64,000 nt of DNA, taken from positions 3,346,001 to 3,410,000 of the forward strand of contig NZ_CP049905.1 in NCBI RefSeq assembly GCF_011305535.1, written 5' to 3'. Each line of letters opens with the position of its first letter. Position 1 is the first letter of the stretch. The notes under the pieces are model-generated. The model did no database searches, was not told where the DNA came from, and worked only from the letters and a program-made list of their open reading frames with translations. Below are positions 18,295 through 30,500 of the stretch, one piece after another. This DNA is from Diaphorobacter sp. HDW4B. Lineage in GTDB: Bacteria > Pseudomonadota > Gammaproteobacteria > Burkholderiales > Burkholderiaceae_C. A program made the translations under genes and the position numbers.

Positions 18295-19617
18295 TCACAG
18301 CGTCTTGAAGACTTCGCGGGCGGCTTCTATGGTCTTGTCGATGTCGGCGTTGGTGTGCGCTGCGCTGACGAAACCGGCCTCATACAACGCAGGCGCGAAG
18401 TAGTGGCCGCGATCGAGCATGCCGTGGTAGAACTTGTTGAATACCTTGCCGTCGGTCTTCATGACTTCGGCGTAGGTCTTGGGCAGTTCGGGCAGGAAGT
18501 AGAAACCGAACAGGCCGCCCTGGTGGTCGACGCTGAACGGAACGCCTGCTGCATCGGCTTCCTTCTTGAGGCCTGCCATCAGGCGGCCGGTGGTGGCGTG
18601 CAGTGCTTCGTGGAAACCGGGCTTGCTGATCAGCTCCAGCGTTTTCAAGCCGCAGGCAGTGGCGATCGGATTGCCCGACAACGTGCCGGCCTGATACACC
18701 GGGCCAAGCGGCGAGAGCTTTTCCATGATCTCGCGGCGTGCGCCGAAGGCGGCCATGGGCATGCCGCCGCCGATGACCTTGCCCATCACCGTGATGTCGG
18801 GCTGGAAGCCTTCGATCTGCTGGGCGTAGATGCTTTGAGCGCTGCCGAGCGCCACGCGGAAGCCGGTCATGACTTCGTCGTAGATCATCAGCGCGCCGTG
18901 TTCACGGGTCAGCTCGCGGATGCGGCGGGTGAACTCGACGCTGGCGCGCACGAAGTTCATGTTGCCAGCGATCGGCTCCATGATCACGCAGGCGATTTCA
19001 CTGCCGATCTTGGCAAAGGCTTCTTCAAGCTGGCCGACGTCGTTGTATTCGAGAACGATGGTGTCCTTGACCACATCGGCAGGCACACCTGCCGATGACG
19101 ACGAGCCGAACGTGGCAAGGCCCGAGCCCGCCTTGACCAGCAGCGAATCGGCGTGGCCGTGATAGCAGCCGTTGAACTTGATGATCTTGTTGCGACCCGT
19201 GAAGCCGCGCGCCAGACGCAGCGCGCTCATGCCCGCTTCGGTGCCCGAGCTCACCATGCGCACCATTTCCATCGATGGAACGAGCTTGATGATGGCTTCG
19301 GCCAGATGCACTTCGCGCTCGGTCGGTGCGCCGTACGAGAAGCCTTCGAGCACGGCCTTCTGCACTTCGGCGATCACTTCGGGATGGCCGTGGCCGAGGA
19401 TCATCGGGCCCCAGCTGCCGATGTAGTCGGTGAACTGCTGGCCATTGGTGTCCCAGAAGTAGGCACCGAGTGCGTGTTCGACAAAGCGCGGCGTGCCGCC
19501 GACGGCGTTGAAGGCGCGCACGGGCGAGTTCACGCCGCCGGGGATGACCCGCTTGGCGCGCTCGAACAGGGGAACGTTGAGATCTTGAGAAACTTGGGAG
19601 TCAGTGGGATGTGTCAT
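18295..19617 (-). CDS. hemL: Glutamate-1-semialdehyde 2,1-aminomutase
   Basis: A 440-residue PLP enzyme making 5-aminolevulinate for haem and corrin synthesis. Visible landmarks: [73 protein letters not shown], and the Schiff-base Lys in [12 protein letters not shown]. The ATG at 19617 gives the usual N-terminus; it overlaps the end of thiD by 17 bases, so coupling is likely. Its frame extends 25 codons further into thiD, which I ignore. Confidence 0.96.
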   Translation of the reverse strand: MTHPTDSQVSQDLNVPLFERAKRVIPGGVNSPVRAFNAVGGTPRFVEHALGAYFWDTNGQQFTDYIGSWGPMILGHGHPEVIAEVQKAVLEGFSYGAPTEREVHLAEAIIKLVPSMEMVRMVSSGTEAGMSALRLARGFTGRNKIIKFNGCYHGHADSLLVKAGSGLATFGSSSSAGVPADVVKDTIVLEYNDVGQLEEAFAKIGSEIACVIMEPIAGNMNFVRASVEFTRRIRELTREHGALMIYDEVMTGFRVALGSAQSIYAQQIEGFQPDITVMGKVIGGGMPMAAFGARREIMEKLSPLGPVYQAGTLSGNPIATACGLKTLELISKPGFHEALHATTGRLMAGLKKEADAAGVPFSVDHQGGLFGFYFLPELPKTYAEVMKTDGKVFNKFYHGMLDRGHYFAPALYEAGFVSAAHTNADIDKTIEAAREVFKTL

Positions 19618-20551
19618 TGGGAGGAATTCGTGAAGCATCGACGCCCTTGGCGTCGTCGGACTCGGAAGATTCTTCGTCTTCTTCATCCTCATCGGGCTGG
19701 GCCCAGAACATGCGATCGGGCAGCAACTGGCCCATGCCGGGGCGGTAGCCTGCGGCGAGGCAGCCGTCCAGATAGGTCAGCGCCTCGCGCGTCGCATCGC
19801 CCAGATCATTGTCACAGGCGATGAGGGCCGCAAGCGCTGCCGACAAGGTATCGCCAGCTCCGGCAAAACTCAGCTCGAAACGCTCGAACTGGCCGTTGCC
19901 GAGCACGGCCTGCGGCGTGCACAGCACGTTGTCGAAATGTTCCTTGTCCACAGGCACGCCTGTTACAAGTGTGTAGGGCACGCCCTTGACGGACGCGGCC
20001 TTGGCGATCTCGCGCGCGGTGGGCAGGCGGTCGTTTTCCCAGTCCGGCAGCAGCCAGCGGCGCAGTGTGCTGTGGTTTCCTACCAACACTGAGGTCTGCG
20101 GAAGCAGCAATTCCACAAATGCGTCGAGGTACTGGTCGATCAGGTCGTCGCTCCACCAGGACAGGCTCGGCATGTAGGCGATCACTGGAACGTCGGAGTA
20201 ATCGGCCGTCAATTCGGCGATGGTCGCGAGGTTTTCGGGACTGCCGGCGAAGCCCACCTTGATGGCTTGTACGGGCATATCCTGAAAAACAGTTCGTGCT
20301 TGATCTGCGACAGTATCGTCGTCGAAAGCGACAAAATCGACGATTTCCGTTGTGTCTCTGACATACGTGCCCGTCACAATAGCCAGCGCATGCGCCCCTA
20401 CGGAGGCGATAGCGGCTGTGTCGCCGGTCAATCCGCCCGCCCCACTGGGGTCGTTGGCGTTGAAGGTCATCACGCAGACGGCAGCGGCGACCTCGTCGGC
20501 GGTTGGTTTTTCGGACTGGTGGGAGATGGGGGAGTTGGAGTCTTGTTTCAT
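19601..20551 (-). CDS. thiD: Hydroxymethylpyrimidine/phosphomethylpyrimidine kinase
   Basis: 316 residues of the ribokinase fold: [29 protein letters not shown], a central [15 protein letters not shown], and the ATP/anion-hole [19 protein letters not shown] near the end with the catalytic Asp. It phosphorylates HMP and HMP-P for thiamin synthesis. The C-terminus is an Asp/Glu-rich extension ([14 protein letters not shown]) of about 30 residues that is not part of the enzyme fold. The start chosen is MKQDSN at 20551. Confidence 0.9.
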   Translation of the reverse strand: MKQDSNSPISHQSEKPTADEVAAAVCVMTFNANDPSGAGGLTGDTAAIASVGAHALAIVTGTYVRDTTEIVDFVAFDDDTVADQARTVFQDMPVQAIKVGFAGSPENLATIAELTADYSDVPVIAYMPSLSWWSDDLIDQYLDAFVELLLPQTSVLVGNHSTLRRWLLPDWENDRLPTAREIAKAASVKGVPYTLVTGVPVDKEHFDNVLCTPQAVLGNGQFERFELSFAGAGDTLSAALAALIACDNDLGDATREALTYLDGCLAAGYRPGMGQLLPDRMFWAQPDEDEEDEESSESDDAKGVDASRIPPNDTSH

Positions 20552-20608
20552 GTACGGACGCCAGCGTATACGGTGGCGCGAAAGCCGCATCTCACGGTGA
20601 TGTCTAGA

Positions 20609-20614
20609 TACAAT
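20609..20614 (+). promoter_or_regulatory. Possible -10 element for the rubredoxin-pil cluster
   Basis: TACAAT, 32 bases before the rubredoxin GTG, in the divergent gap between thiD and rubredoxin. No convincing -35 accompanies it, so this is tentative. Confidence 0.3.
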
Positions 20615-20645
20615 CGTTGCATTCTATGTGAAGGCTCTTTAAGCT

Positions 20646-20819
20646 GTGACAAACTCAAAAACTTGGATGTGTCTGATTTGCGGTTGGATATATGACGAAG
20701 CCGAGGGGGCTCCCGATCATGGTATTGCACCCAACACGTCATGGGAACAAGTACCCATGAACTGGACATGTCCCGAGTGCGGCGCACGCAAAGAAGACTT
20801 CGAGATGGTGGAAATCTGA
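20646..20819 (+). CDS. Rubredoxin
   Basis: A 57-residue iron protein, one Fe held by four Cys: MCLICGWIYDEAEGAPDHG supplies the first CxxCG knuckle and WTCPECGARKEDFEMVEI the second. It carries electrons between reductases and oxygenases or peroxide-detoxifying enzymes. It starts at GTG and is short enough to be missed by length-filtered gene finding. It sits directly upstream of pilG. Confidence 0.93.
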   Translation: MTNSKTWMCLICGWIYDEAEGAPDHGIAPNTSWEQVPMNWTCPECGARKEDFEMVEI

Positions 20820-20868
20820 TGAAGAACGCTCGCAGTTGCGAAGTTTCGATTCCTTGGGAGCGGTGAAA

Positions 20869-21270
20869 TTGACTACAGGTGGAAATCCAACATTCAAGGT
20901 GCTGGTTGTCGACGACAGCAACACCATTCGCCGCAGTGCGGAAATCTTTCTCAAGCAGGGCGGGCACGAAGTGCTGCTGGCTGACGATGGTTTCGACGCG
21001 CTCTCGAAGATCAACGACTTCAATCCGCAATTGATTTTCTGCGACATCCTGATGCCCAAGCTCGACGGCTATCAGACATGCGCAATCATCAAGCGCAACG
21101 CCAAATATTCAGACACGCCGGTCGTGATGCTGTCCTCCAAGGACGGTGTGTTCGACAAGGCGCGCGGCCGCATGGTCGGCTGTCAGGAATACCTCACCAA
21201 ACCGTTTACGAAAGACCAGTTGCTGCAAGCCGTGCAGCAGTTTGGCAATATGGATCAAGGAGCTAAGTAA
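20869..21270 (+). CDS. pilG: Twitching-motility response regulator PilG (CheY-like)
   Basis: A 133-residue single receiver domain: VLVVDDSNTIRRSAEIFL (acidic pocket), FCDILMPKLDG with the phospho-acceptor Asp, MLSSKDG, and EYLTKPF with the conserved Lys. In Pseudomonas the homologue promotes pilus extension and cAMP signalling downstream of ChpA. TTG at 20869 is eight bases after a GGAG; GTG 20863 is also possible. The next gene begins on the base after its stop. Confidence 0.9.
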   Translation: MTTGGNPTFKVLVVDDSNTIRRSAEIFLKQGGHEVLLADDGFDALSKINDFNPQLIFCDILMPKLDGYQTCAIIKRNAKYSDTPVVMLSSKDGVFDKARGRMVGCQEYLTKPFTKDQLLQAVQQFGNMDQGAK

Positions 21271-21636
21271 ATGCCCATTCAGAAAGTTTTGGTTGTCGAC
21301 GATTCGAAGACGGAACTGATGTACCTCACCGACCTGCTGCAGAAAAAAGGCATGCAGGTGCGTACCGCCGAGAACGCGGACGAAGCCATCAAGCGTCTGG
21401 CCGAAGAAAAGCCCGACCTGATTCTGATGGACGTGGTGATGCCAGGCCAGAACGGCTTTCAGCTCACGCGTTCGATCTCGCGCGATCCGCTGTATGCCGA
21501 TGTGCCGATCATCATGTGCACCAGCAAGAATCAGGAGACTGATCGCGTCTGGGGCATGCGCCAGGGGGCTCGTGCCTACATCACCAAGCCAGTGGATCCG
21601 GCCGAGTTGCAGGCCAAGATCGACTCGCTGAGCTGA
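21271..21636 (+). CDS. pilH: Twitching-motility response regulator PilH (CheY-like)
   Basis: 121 residues, receiver domain only: VLVVDDSKTELMYLTDLL, LILMDVVMPGQNGFQ with the phosphorylated Asp, MCTSKNQETD and YITKPVDPAEL. PilH typically acts opposite PilG, favouring retraction or draining phosphate from the kinase. It directly abuts pilG. Confidence 0.92.
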   Translation: MPIQKVLVVDDSKTELMYLTDLLQKKGMQVRTAENADEAIKRLAEEKPDLILMDVVMPGQNGFQLTRSISRDPLYADVPIIMCTSKNQETDRVWGMRQGARAYITKPVDPAELQAKIDSLS

Positions 21637-21673
21637 TCATTTCATTGATTCATCAGAGTTATTAAGCGGACCC

Positions 21674-22201
21674 ATGGCCAATCGCGAAGCCCTCAGAGAA
21701 CTCCAGACCCGTCTTGCCAGCCGCCTGCAGGCAGCGAAGGCGGAAGGCTCGAACGTGTCGTCCTGGCTGGCCGTGGAGACCGCTGGCGCGCGGTATCTGT
21801 TGCCGCTCGGCCATTCGGGTGAAATTTTTCCGTGGACCGGGGTGCAGGCTGTGCCTTATACGAAGCCCTGGTTCCTGGGTGTCGCCAACCTGCGCGGCGC
21901 GCTCATGGGTGTGGTTGATCTGGGCGGGCTCATGGGCACGCAGATCCAACGCACCGAGCAGGCGCTGGCGGATGCGAGTCTGCTGGCGATGAATCCGGCG
22001 CTGGGTGTGAACTCCGCGCTGATGGTGGACAAATTGCTCGGGTTGCGCGGCACGGATGCGTTCGTGTCGTCGGAATCACCCGGCGAGGGAGCGCCCGAAT
22101 ATTTCGGCTCCCGCTATTCGGATGCGCAAGGCGCGCAGTGGCAGGAGTTGAATCTGCAGGCGATGTCGCAGAGTCCTGTTTTTCTAGGTATTGGCGTTTG
22201 A
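21674..22201 (+). CDS. pilI: CheW-like adaptor PilI
   Basis: 175 residues with a CheW beta-barrel: YLLPLGHSGEIFPWTGVQAVPYTKPWFLGVANLRGALMGVVDLGGLMG. It should tether the receptor PilJ to the kinase encoded at 24547. It lies between pilH and pilJ in the standard chp order. Confidence 0.88.
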   Translation: MANREALRELQTRLASRLQAAKAEGSNVSSWLAVETAGARYLLPLGHSGEIFPWTGVQAVPYTKPWFLGVANLRGALMGVVDLGGLMGTQIQRTEQALADASLLAMNPALGVNSALMVDKLLGLRGTDAFVSSESPGEGAPEYFGSRYSDAQGAQWQELNLQAMSQSPVFLGIGV

Positions 22202-22222
22202 GATTTTCTGTAAGGCTGCATT

Positions 22223-24493
22223 ATGTCTTTTTCACTTGACAAACTGTTCAAACGCAAAGGCGCGACGGCCGATGCGGGCGCTGACCTGGCGGTAGCGGGC
22301 GCGGAACAGGATTCAGTGGTCGGGAGCACGACCGATGATTCGTTCCAGAACGAGGGCATGTACAGCGTGCAGGGCGATCCCAACCAAACGTCGCAGTTTG
22401 TCGATGACGAGGATTTCGGCAACCACGAACTGATTGCGCTGCCATTGCTGGGCCGCGCAACGGCCGCTTCGCATCAGCGCAAGTTGCTGCTGCTGCTCGG
22501 TATCGGTCTGGTGGTGCTGGCGCTGATCGCCGGTTGGGTGTTGCAGCAGTCCAATCGTGTGGCCCAGCAGCTGACGGCTACCGGTCAGTCGCTGATGCAG
22601 TCACAACGTCTGGCGAAGTCCGTGTCGCAGGCGCTGGTGGGTGCGCCCTCGGCTTTCCCTGACGTGAAGGACAGCTCGGACGTTCTGACGCGCAACGTGA
22701 ATGCGCTGAACAGCGGCGACAGCGAACTCGGCGTGCAATCGCTGGGCGACAACTTCAAGCCCGAGCTGGACACCGTTTCGCCGCTGGTGGAACGCGCCGA
22801 CCGCAACGCCAAGGTGGTGCTGGGTCAGCAAAAGATTCTGACGCAGGTGGGTGACGCTCTGCGTACCATCAACCGTCAATCCGCAGACTTGCTGGAAATC
22901 GCCGAAACGGTTTCTTCGCTCAAGCTGCAGCAGAACGCTTCTTCCGCAGAAATTTCCGCCGCTGGTCAGCTCGTGATGTTGACCCAGCGTATCGGCAAGT
23001 CCGCCAACGAATTCCAAACGACCGAAGGTGTGAGCCCCGAGGCCGTGTTCCTGCTGGGCAAGGACTTGAACTCCTTCAAGGAAATCGCGCAAGGCCTGCT
23101 GGACGGCAGCTCCGAATTGCGCCTGCCCGCCAGCCGCGATCCACAGACACGCGAACAGCTCGACGGCCTGATCAAGCTGTATGACCAGACCCGCACGCAA
23201 GCCGGCGCGATTCTGGGCAACCTGCAAGGTCTGGTGTCCGCTCGCGAAGCGCAATCCGCCATCGTGGCCGATTCCGAACCTCTGCGTCGCGGCATGGAAA
23301 CGCTGCAGACCAAGCTGTCCGAGCAAAGCGGCATTGGCCTTGGCCAACTGGTTGCGCTGGTGTTGGCTGGCGCGTTCGTCGTGCTTTGCGGTATCGGCAT
23401 TTCCCGCGTTCAACTGGGTGACTCGCGCAATCGTCAGGCAGCTGCCGAATCGCTGCAGCGCGATGCCAAGCGTCAGGAGCAGGAAGCCAAGCGCGTGAAC
23501 GACGCGAACCAAGCCGCCATTTTGCGTTTGATGAACGAACTGCAGTCGGTCGCTGAAGGTGACTTGACCCAGGAAGCGACCGTGACCGAAGACATCACCG
23601 GCGCTATTGCCGACTCGGTGAACTACACGGTGGAAGAATTGCGACAGCTGGTGGGCTCGGTGCAGAACACCGCTACCCGCGTGGCCCACACAACGGCTCA
23701 GGTGGATGCGACGTCGACCGAACTGCTGGCAGCTTCGACCGAACAGTTGCGCGAGATTCGCGAAACCGGCCGCTCGGTTCTTGAAATGGCCGGTCGTATC
23801 AATGACGTGTCGGTGCAGGCCCAGGAATCCGCAGCGGTTGCGCGCCAGTCGCTGCAAGCTGCTGATCAAGGCCTGACCGCTGTGCAGAACGCCATCGGCG
23901 GTATGAACTCGATCCGTGACCAGATTCAGGACACCTCCAAGCGCATCAAGCGACTGGGTGAATCGTCGCAGGAGATTGGTGAAATCACCGAACTGATTTC
24001 CGACATTACCGAGCAGACCAACGTGCTGGCTCTGAACGCCGCCATTCAGGCCGCGTCGGCCGGTGAAGCCGGCCGAGGCTTCTCGGTGGTTGCGGAAGAA
24101 GTGCAGCGTCTGGCGGAACGTTCCGCCGATGCGACGCGCCAGATTTCGGCACTCGTGAAGGCGATTCAGACCGACACCCAGGACGCGGTGGCCGCTATGG
24201 AACGTTCCACGCAGGGTGTGGTGGAAGGGGCCCGTCTGTCCGACTCCGCCGGTACCGCGCTGACCGAGATTGACCGCGTGTCGCGCCGTCTGTCCGAACT
24301 GATTGAACAGTTCTCGACCTCCACATCGCGCGAGGCCGAACTCGCCAACGACGTGGCCGAGAACATCCAGCACATTTTTGCGGTGACGGAGCAGACCGGT
24401 GAGGGTACGCGTGCAACTGCCCAGCAGGTGCGCGAGCTGTCCCAAGTGGCCGAGGAACTTCGTCAGTCCGTTTCGCGTTTCAAGATTGCCTGA
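22223..24493 (+). CDS. pilJ: Methyl-accepting chemotaxis receptor PilJ
   Basis: A 756-residue inner-membrane receptor. An unusual ~85-residue cytoplasmic N-terminus precedes TM1 (LLLLLGIGLVVLALIAGWVL). The periplasmic part carries two PilJ-type helical modules (e.g. LMQSQRLAKSVSQAL, LVMLTQRIGKSANEF). TM2 is at about residues 372-393, followed by a HAMP-like linker and the signalling hairpin with ISDITEQTNVLALNAAIQAASAGEAGRGFSVVAEEVQRLAERS. It probably senses pilin or surface contact. There is no CheR/CheB nearby, so methylation enzymes, if used, are elsewhere. Confidence 0.92.
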   Translation: MSFSLDKLFKRKGATADAGADLAVAGAEQDSVVGSTTDDSFQNEGMYSVQGDPNQTSQFVDDEDFGNHELIALPLLGRATAASHQRKLLLLLGIGLVVLALIAGWVLQQSNRVAQQLTATGQSLMQSQRLAKSVSQALVGAPSAFPDVKDSSDVLTRNVNALNSGDSELGVQSLGDNFKPELDTVSPLVERADRNAKVVLGQQKILTQVGDALRTINRQSADLLEIAETVSSLKLQQNASSAEISAAGQLVMLTQRIGKSANEFQTTEGVSPEAVFLLGKDLNSFKEIAQGLLDGSSELRLPASRDPQTREQLDGLIKLYDQTRTQAGAILGNLQGLVSAREAQSAIVADSEPLRRGMETLQTKLSEQSGIGLGQLVALVLAGAFVVLCGIGISRVQLGDSRNRQAAAESLQRDAKRQEQEAKRVNDANQAAILRLMNELQSVAEGDLTQEATVTEDITGAIADSVNYTVEELRQLVGSVQNTATRVAHTTAQVDATSTELLAASTEQLREIRETGRSVLEMAGRINDVSVQAQESAAVARQSLQAADQGLTAVQNAIGGMNSIRDQIQDTSKRIKRLGESSQEIGEITELISDITEQTNVLALNAAIQAASAGEAGRGFSVVAEEVQRLAERSADATRQISALVKAIQTDTQDAVAAMERSTQGVVEGARLSDSAGTALTEIDRVSRRLSELIEQFSTSTSREAELANDVAENIQHIFAVTEQTGEGTRATAQQVRELSQVAEELRQSVSRFKIA

Positions 24494-24546
24494 GACCACT
24501 GTTTCCTCATTAACGAACTGGTCCCTCGTGGGCCGGGGACGAATCC

Positions 24547-27500
24547 ATGTCATCTCTTGAGGCTGTCAACGCTTCGGTCACTGATTGGACGCACGGCGAG
24601 CAGGACCTGGGTCCGCTCGCGTGGGTGCTTGATGAACTGCGCAAATCGCTGGACACCACGGTCAAGTCCATGCGCCGTTTTGTGCGTGATGCCGAAGTCG
24701 CTCGCGAATCCGATCTTGCTTCCCTGGACGTGAGTCCACTGCGCATGGCGCGCCAACAACTGCACCAGGCCAGCGGCGCGCTGGACATGGTGGGCATGGT
24801 GTCGCCAGCGCTGATCCTGCGTGCGCTCGAGTCCGCAGTGCAGAAATACGTGCAACGCCCCGAGCTGTGCACGGACGAATCGGCCAACATCATCGAACGC
24901 GCGAGTTTCGCGCTCGTCGCCTATCTGGAAAGCGTGCTGGCAGGCAAGCCAGTGTCTGCCGTCTCCCTGTTTCCGCAGTACCGCGAAGCACAGGCCCTGA
25001 ACGGCGTGGAGCGCGTGCATCCGGCCGATCTGTGGCCGGTGGAGCGCCGTTTCCGCGAACCCGATTTCGCCATCTCGGTGGCACCACGGGCCTACGACGC
25101 CGACGCGCGCAGCAAGCTCGACAGCGCGGTGCTGCGCATCATCAAAAGCGGTGATCTGGCAGCCGACGCCGAACTGCTCCAGCTCTGCCAGGGCTTTGCC
25201 GCTGGTGAGGCCGACCGCCAGATCCGCTCGTTCTGGAAGATCTGCAGTGGCTTCTTCGAAGCGCTGGTCGCCGGTCTGATCAAACCCGATGTGTATGTGA
25301 AGCGCGTGGCCTCGCGCGTGCTGCTGCAGTACGCGACGCTGGCCAAGGGTGACCAGACCATCGCCGATCGTCTGGTGCACGAGTTGCTGTTCTTCTGCGC
25401 ACAGGCCAAGCAGCCGGACAGCGCCGCTGATGCGAACTCGGCGACGCCCGCGCTCGACGCGGTGCGTCAGGCCTTCGGTCTGCAGCGCTATGTGCCGGTG
25501 GACTACAACCAGGCACGCTTCGGCCTGTTCGATCCCACCGTTCTCGCGCAGGCGCGCAAGCGCATCGGCTCGGCCACGGAAACCTGGTCGGCTCTGGCCG
25601 GTGGTGATCGCAACAAGCTCAAGCCTTCCGTTGACCAGTTCAGTCTGGTCTGCGATTCGCTGCGCAAGCTCCATCCCGGCAGCGAGCCACTCGCCGCAGC
25701 GCTGATGCGCGCGGTCGAGAAGACCGCGCAATCCGGCGAACCACCAGCGCCCGCATTGGCGATGGAAGTGGCGACCGCCGTGCTGTATCTGCAGGCCTCG
25801 TTCGAAGAACTCGACGTGGCGCAGGACCATATGGGCGAACGCGCCAAGCGCCTCGCGCAGCGTTTGGACGGCGTGGTCGCCGGTGGCGATTCCGAGCCGC
25901 TCGAACCCTGGATGGAGGAGCTGTACCGCCGCGTCAGCGACCACCAGACCATGGGCAGCGTGGTCGATGAACTGCGCGCCACGCTGGCCGATGCGGAAAA
26001 ATCCATGGACCAGTTCTTCCGCACGCCGGAAGACGTGTCCGTGCTGAACAACGTGCCAGGCCGCCTCGGCCAGATGCGCGGCGTGATGTCGGTGCTGGGT
26101 CTCGACCAGGCATCGCACGCCGTGGTGCACATGCGCGATACGGTCGAACGCCTGATCGTCGGCAACGTGCCCGAAGAAGAACGCAAGTCGGTGTTCGACA
26201 AGCTGGGCAACAGCATGGGCGCGCTCGGCTTTCTGATCGACATGCTGAGCTATCAGCGCACGATGGCGCGCAAGCTGTTCGTGTACGACGAGGCCGAAGG
26301 CGAGCTCAAGCTCGTCATGGGCCGCGCCAAACAGCAACGCGCCGAAGACACGCCCGAACATGCCGAAAGCATGCGCGATGCGCGCGGTGGCCCACCCGTT
26401 GCGCAGCCAGAGCAGACCGCCGCCGCTGTGCCCGAACTGCCAGAAGCGCCAGCAGCCGTCGACGCTGCACAAGCTGCTGCGCCGCAGGAACTCGCGAACC
26501 TCGGCACGCCAGCCGAGGCCGCACCGGAAGCCATCATCATCGAGTCGACGGACTCTCCCGTCACCATCGCTGTGGAGCCGCTGCAGCCGCCCGTTTCCGC
26601 ACCGTTGCCCGCGCCGGAAGACGAGGACGACGAGCTGCTCCAGATCTTCCTGGAAGAAGCCCGCGAAGTCATCGGCAACGGCACAGCCGCTGTCGAAGCA
26701 CTGCACCGCGCGCCGTCCGACCTGAGCGAACAGACCACGCTGCGCCGTGCGTTCCACACGCTCAAGGGCAGCTCGCGCATGGTGGGCCTGAACGCGTTCG
26801 GCGAGGCCGCATGGTCGATGGAGCAAGTGCTCAACGCCTGGCTGGCCGAGCAAAAGCCCGTGCAGCCCGATCTGCTCACGCTGGCACAAGATACGCTGTC
26901 CGCGTTCGGCCGCTGGGTGGACGACATCGCCGCTGGCAACGCCAGCGCGTGGAGCCCTCAGCCGTTCGTCACATCGGCCGATGCGATGCGCACCGACGGC
27001 CGTCTGGTGCCGCTGGCGCTGGGTGCGGCGCCCGCAGTCATTGCGGTGGCTGCGGTTGCCGCTCCGGTCGCCGAAGAAGCCGCGCCTGTGTCGGCGCTGG
27101 CTCCTGTCGAGCCCGTGGCCGATGCGACATTCGACCTGCCTGAGTTGAGCGACGCGGCTCCCGAGCCAGCACCTGCCGCACACGATGCGCATGCGCCGCT
27201 GGACTTCAGCGCCACCATGCCTTTCGAGCTGGATGCTGCCGACTTGGCCGCTCTGGCTCCTCCGGCCCATGCCGCGCCGCTGCTGGAAGGCGACGCTGCC
27301 AAGGAAATCGACTTCTCGGAATTCGAGCAGGCATTGGAAGCTGCGCCCACACCAGCAGCACCGATCGTTCCCGTTCATGTGGCCAATCTGGAGCCGCACG
27401 AGCTGCCGACCATCGCATCGGAAGACGGCGTTGTCGAGCCGAGCATTCTCGACCTCAAGCTGGAAGCGCGCGCACAGAACACGCAGGGCGCACAGCTTGC

Positions 27501-30500
27501 GCCAGTGCCGCAGCCTGAAGTCTCCGAGGTGGCTGATGTGGCCGATCTTGCGGCCTTCGAGCTGACCGACGTGGAACTGCCACCGGTGACCGAGGTGACC
27601 GAAGTCGCCGCAGTTCCGCAAGCCCAGGAGCAGGAGATTTCCGCTGCCGAACTCGAAGCCTTCGGTTTCGAGGAAGCCAAGCCAGAGGCTGTCGAGCCTG
27701 TGCTGGAGCAGCCTGCTGTCGCGACCGATCTGACCGGCAAGCATGCAGACTTCTTCCCGATTGGCGAAGTCGAAGCCGAGTTCGTGCACGACATCGAAGA
27801 GCCCAAGGTCGAACCTGTCGAGTCCGACGCGCTGGCCGATGTGGAATTCGTGCCGCAGTCGTTCTCCGACTTCGTGTTCGAGGCCACGCCGCCGGTGGCC
27901 GAGCCTGTGGTGGAAGCGCCTGCAGAGCCCGTTGCCCAAGCGGAACCCGAGCCCGAACCCGAACCAGCGGTCGATGATTCGACCAAGGTCATCGGTACGC
28001 TGCGCATCTCGCTGCCGCTGTACAACGTCTATCTGAGCGAAGCCGAAGAGTGGTCTCAGCGCCTGATCAACGATCTGCAATTCTGGAAGAGCGAGCAGGC
28101 CAACAAGCCGGTGCCCGAATCCACGATTGCACGCGCGCACTCGCTGGCCGGAAGCTCCGCCACCGTGGGCTTCACCGCCCTCAGCGAGATGGCTCGTCTG
28201 CTGGAGCACACGCTGCAGCACATCCAGCCGCAGCAGTATGGCGTGCCCGCGCAGATGGAAGTCTTCCTGGCCGTGGCCGAAGACATTCGCCGTTTGCTGC
28301 ACCAGTTCGCTGCCGGTTTCCTCAAGGAGCCGAACGCGCAACTGCTGACCCAGTTGCATGAAATTCTCGACACCGATGTGATCAGCGGCATGGCACCGCT
28401 GGACGACGAGGACGCAGAGCGCGATGGGCGCGATCAGCCAGCCGGCAAGCCACAAGCGCATGGCGACGACGCAGTGGCCGACAACGGCTTTGCTGCCGAG
28501 ACGATTGTGGCGCCGCTGGTGCCGCTGGAAGTTCCAGCACCCGTGGTCACACCACCCGTCACGCCCGAACCGGTTCGTGGCTATGTGGCACCGGCGCTGT
28601 CGATTCCCGTGCACAAGCAGGCCGCTGTGGCCGAAGCCCCGGAAGCCAAGGCATCGACCGTACACCATGGCGACGACATCGATGCGGTGGACGTGATCGA
28701 CCCCGATCTGTTCCCGATCTTCGAAGAAGAAGCCATCGAACTGCTGCCCGTGCTGGGTGGCGCGCTGCGCCAGTGGTCCATGCAGCCGGACAACTTCACC
28801 GCCCGCAGCGAATTGCTGCGTGCGCTGCACACCTTGAAGGGCAGTGCGCGTCTGGCCGGTGCGATGCGTCTGGGCGAAATGGCCCACCGCATGGAAACCG
28901 ACGTCGAGCACATCGACAAGGACACCGCGCACACCGACGACATCGAGCCGCTGCTCAGCAAGCTCGACGGGTTGCAGGAGTCGTTCGACATGCTGCGCAA
29001 CGTCGGCGCCCAGCCGCTGTCCGAAGCCGTGGCAGTGGCGACGGCCGACGATGTGGTCGCCGTGCTGCCTGTGGCTCCCGTGGTCGAAGCGGCTCAGGCC
29101 GCCGAACCCGAAGCTGCTGCGCTGCAGCCGCTGACCACAGCCGCCACGCAGATCGTGATGCCGCCCGCCGTGCCTGCAGGCCCGGTGGCGCGTCCGCTCA
29201 CGCTGCAGTTGGCCAACACGCGTGCACATGCCGGTCAGACCGTGCGCGTGCGCTCGCAACTGCTGGACCGTCTGGTCAATCAGGCCGGCGAAGTGATGAT
29301 CGCGCGCTCGCGTCTGGATGTCCGCATGGGCCAGATGCGCAGCTCGCTCAACGATCTGACGGGCAATCTGGAGCGTCTGCGCCAGCAACTGCGCGACATC
29401 GAAGTGCAGGCCGAATCGCAGATGCAGTCGCGCATGGCGCTGTCCAAGGAAACGGCGGCCGGGTTCGATCCGCTCGAGTTCGACCGCTTCACCCGCGTGC
29501 AGGAACTCACGCGCATGATGGCCGAGTCGGTGAACGACGTGGCGACCGTGCAGCGCAATCTGCAGCGCGCGATGGAAGGTGCCGAAGACGACTTGATCAG
29601 CCAGGGCCGCCAGGCCCGCGAGTTGCAGCGCGATCTGCTGCGCACCCGCATGGTCGAGTTCGACAGCATCTCCGAACGTCTGTACGCGCTGGTGCGCCAG
29701 TCGTCCAAGGAAACCGGCAAGCAGATCAAGCTGGACATCTCCGGTGGCTCCATCGAAATGGACCGCGGCGTGCTCGATCGGATGACGCCTGCCTTCGAGC
29801 ACTTGCTGCGCAACTGCGTGGGCCACGGCATCGAAAACCCGGAAACCCGCGTTGCTGCAGGCAAGCCCGCCAGCGGCACGATTCTGGTCACCGTGCGTCA
29901 GGAAGGCAACGACGTGGCAGTCGAGTTCCGCGATGACGGCGCTGGCCTGAACGTCGGCCGCATCCGCGAAAAAGCCATCGAGCGTGGCCTGATCACGTCC
30001 GACATGCCGGTCAGCGATGTCGAAGCCGCCAACCTGATCTTCATGCCCGGCTTCTCCACCGCCACCGAAGTGACCGGCCTGTCCGGTCGCGGCATCGGCA
30101 TGGACGTGGTGCGTACCGAAGTGAACGCCCTGGGCGGTCGCATCGAAACTACCACGACCGTTGGGCAGGGTTCTGCGTTCCGTCTGGTGCTGCCGCTGAC
30201 CACAGCGGTGACGCAGGTGGTGATGCTGCGCGCAGGCAACCTCTCGATCGGCGTGCCCGCCAGTCTGGTGGAAGTCGTGCGCCGCACGACCGCGCAGGAA
30301 CTGAGCACGGCCTACAGCACCCAGCAGTTCGAAGAAGGCCACGAAAGCCTGCCGTTCTTCTGGTCCGGCGCACTGCTGCAATCTTCGGCGAGCAGCAACG
30401 AAGCCAACGCCAAGATCCGCCCCGTCGTGATCCTGCGAAGCGCCGCACAGCGCATCGCGATGCATGTCGATGAAGTGCTGGGCAACCAGGAAGTCGTGGT

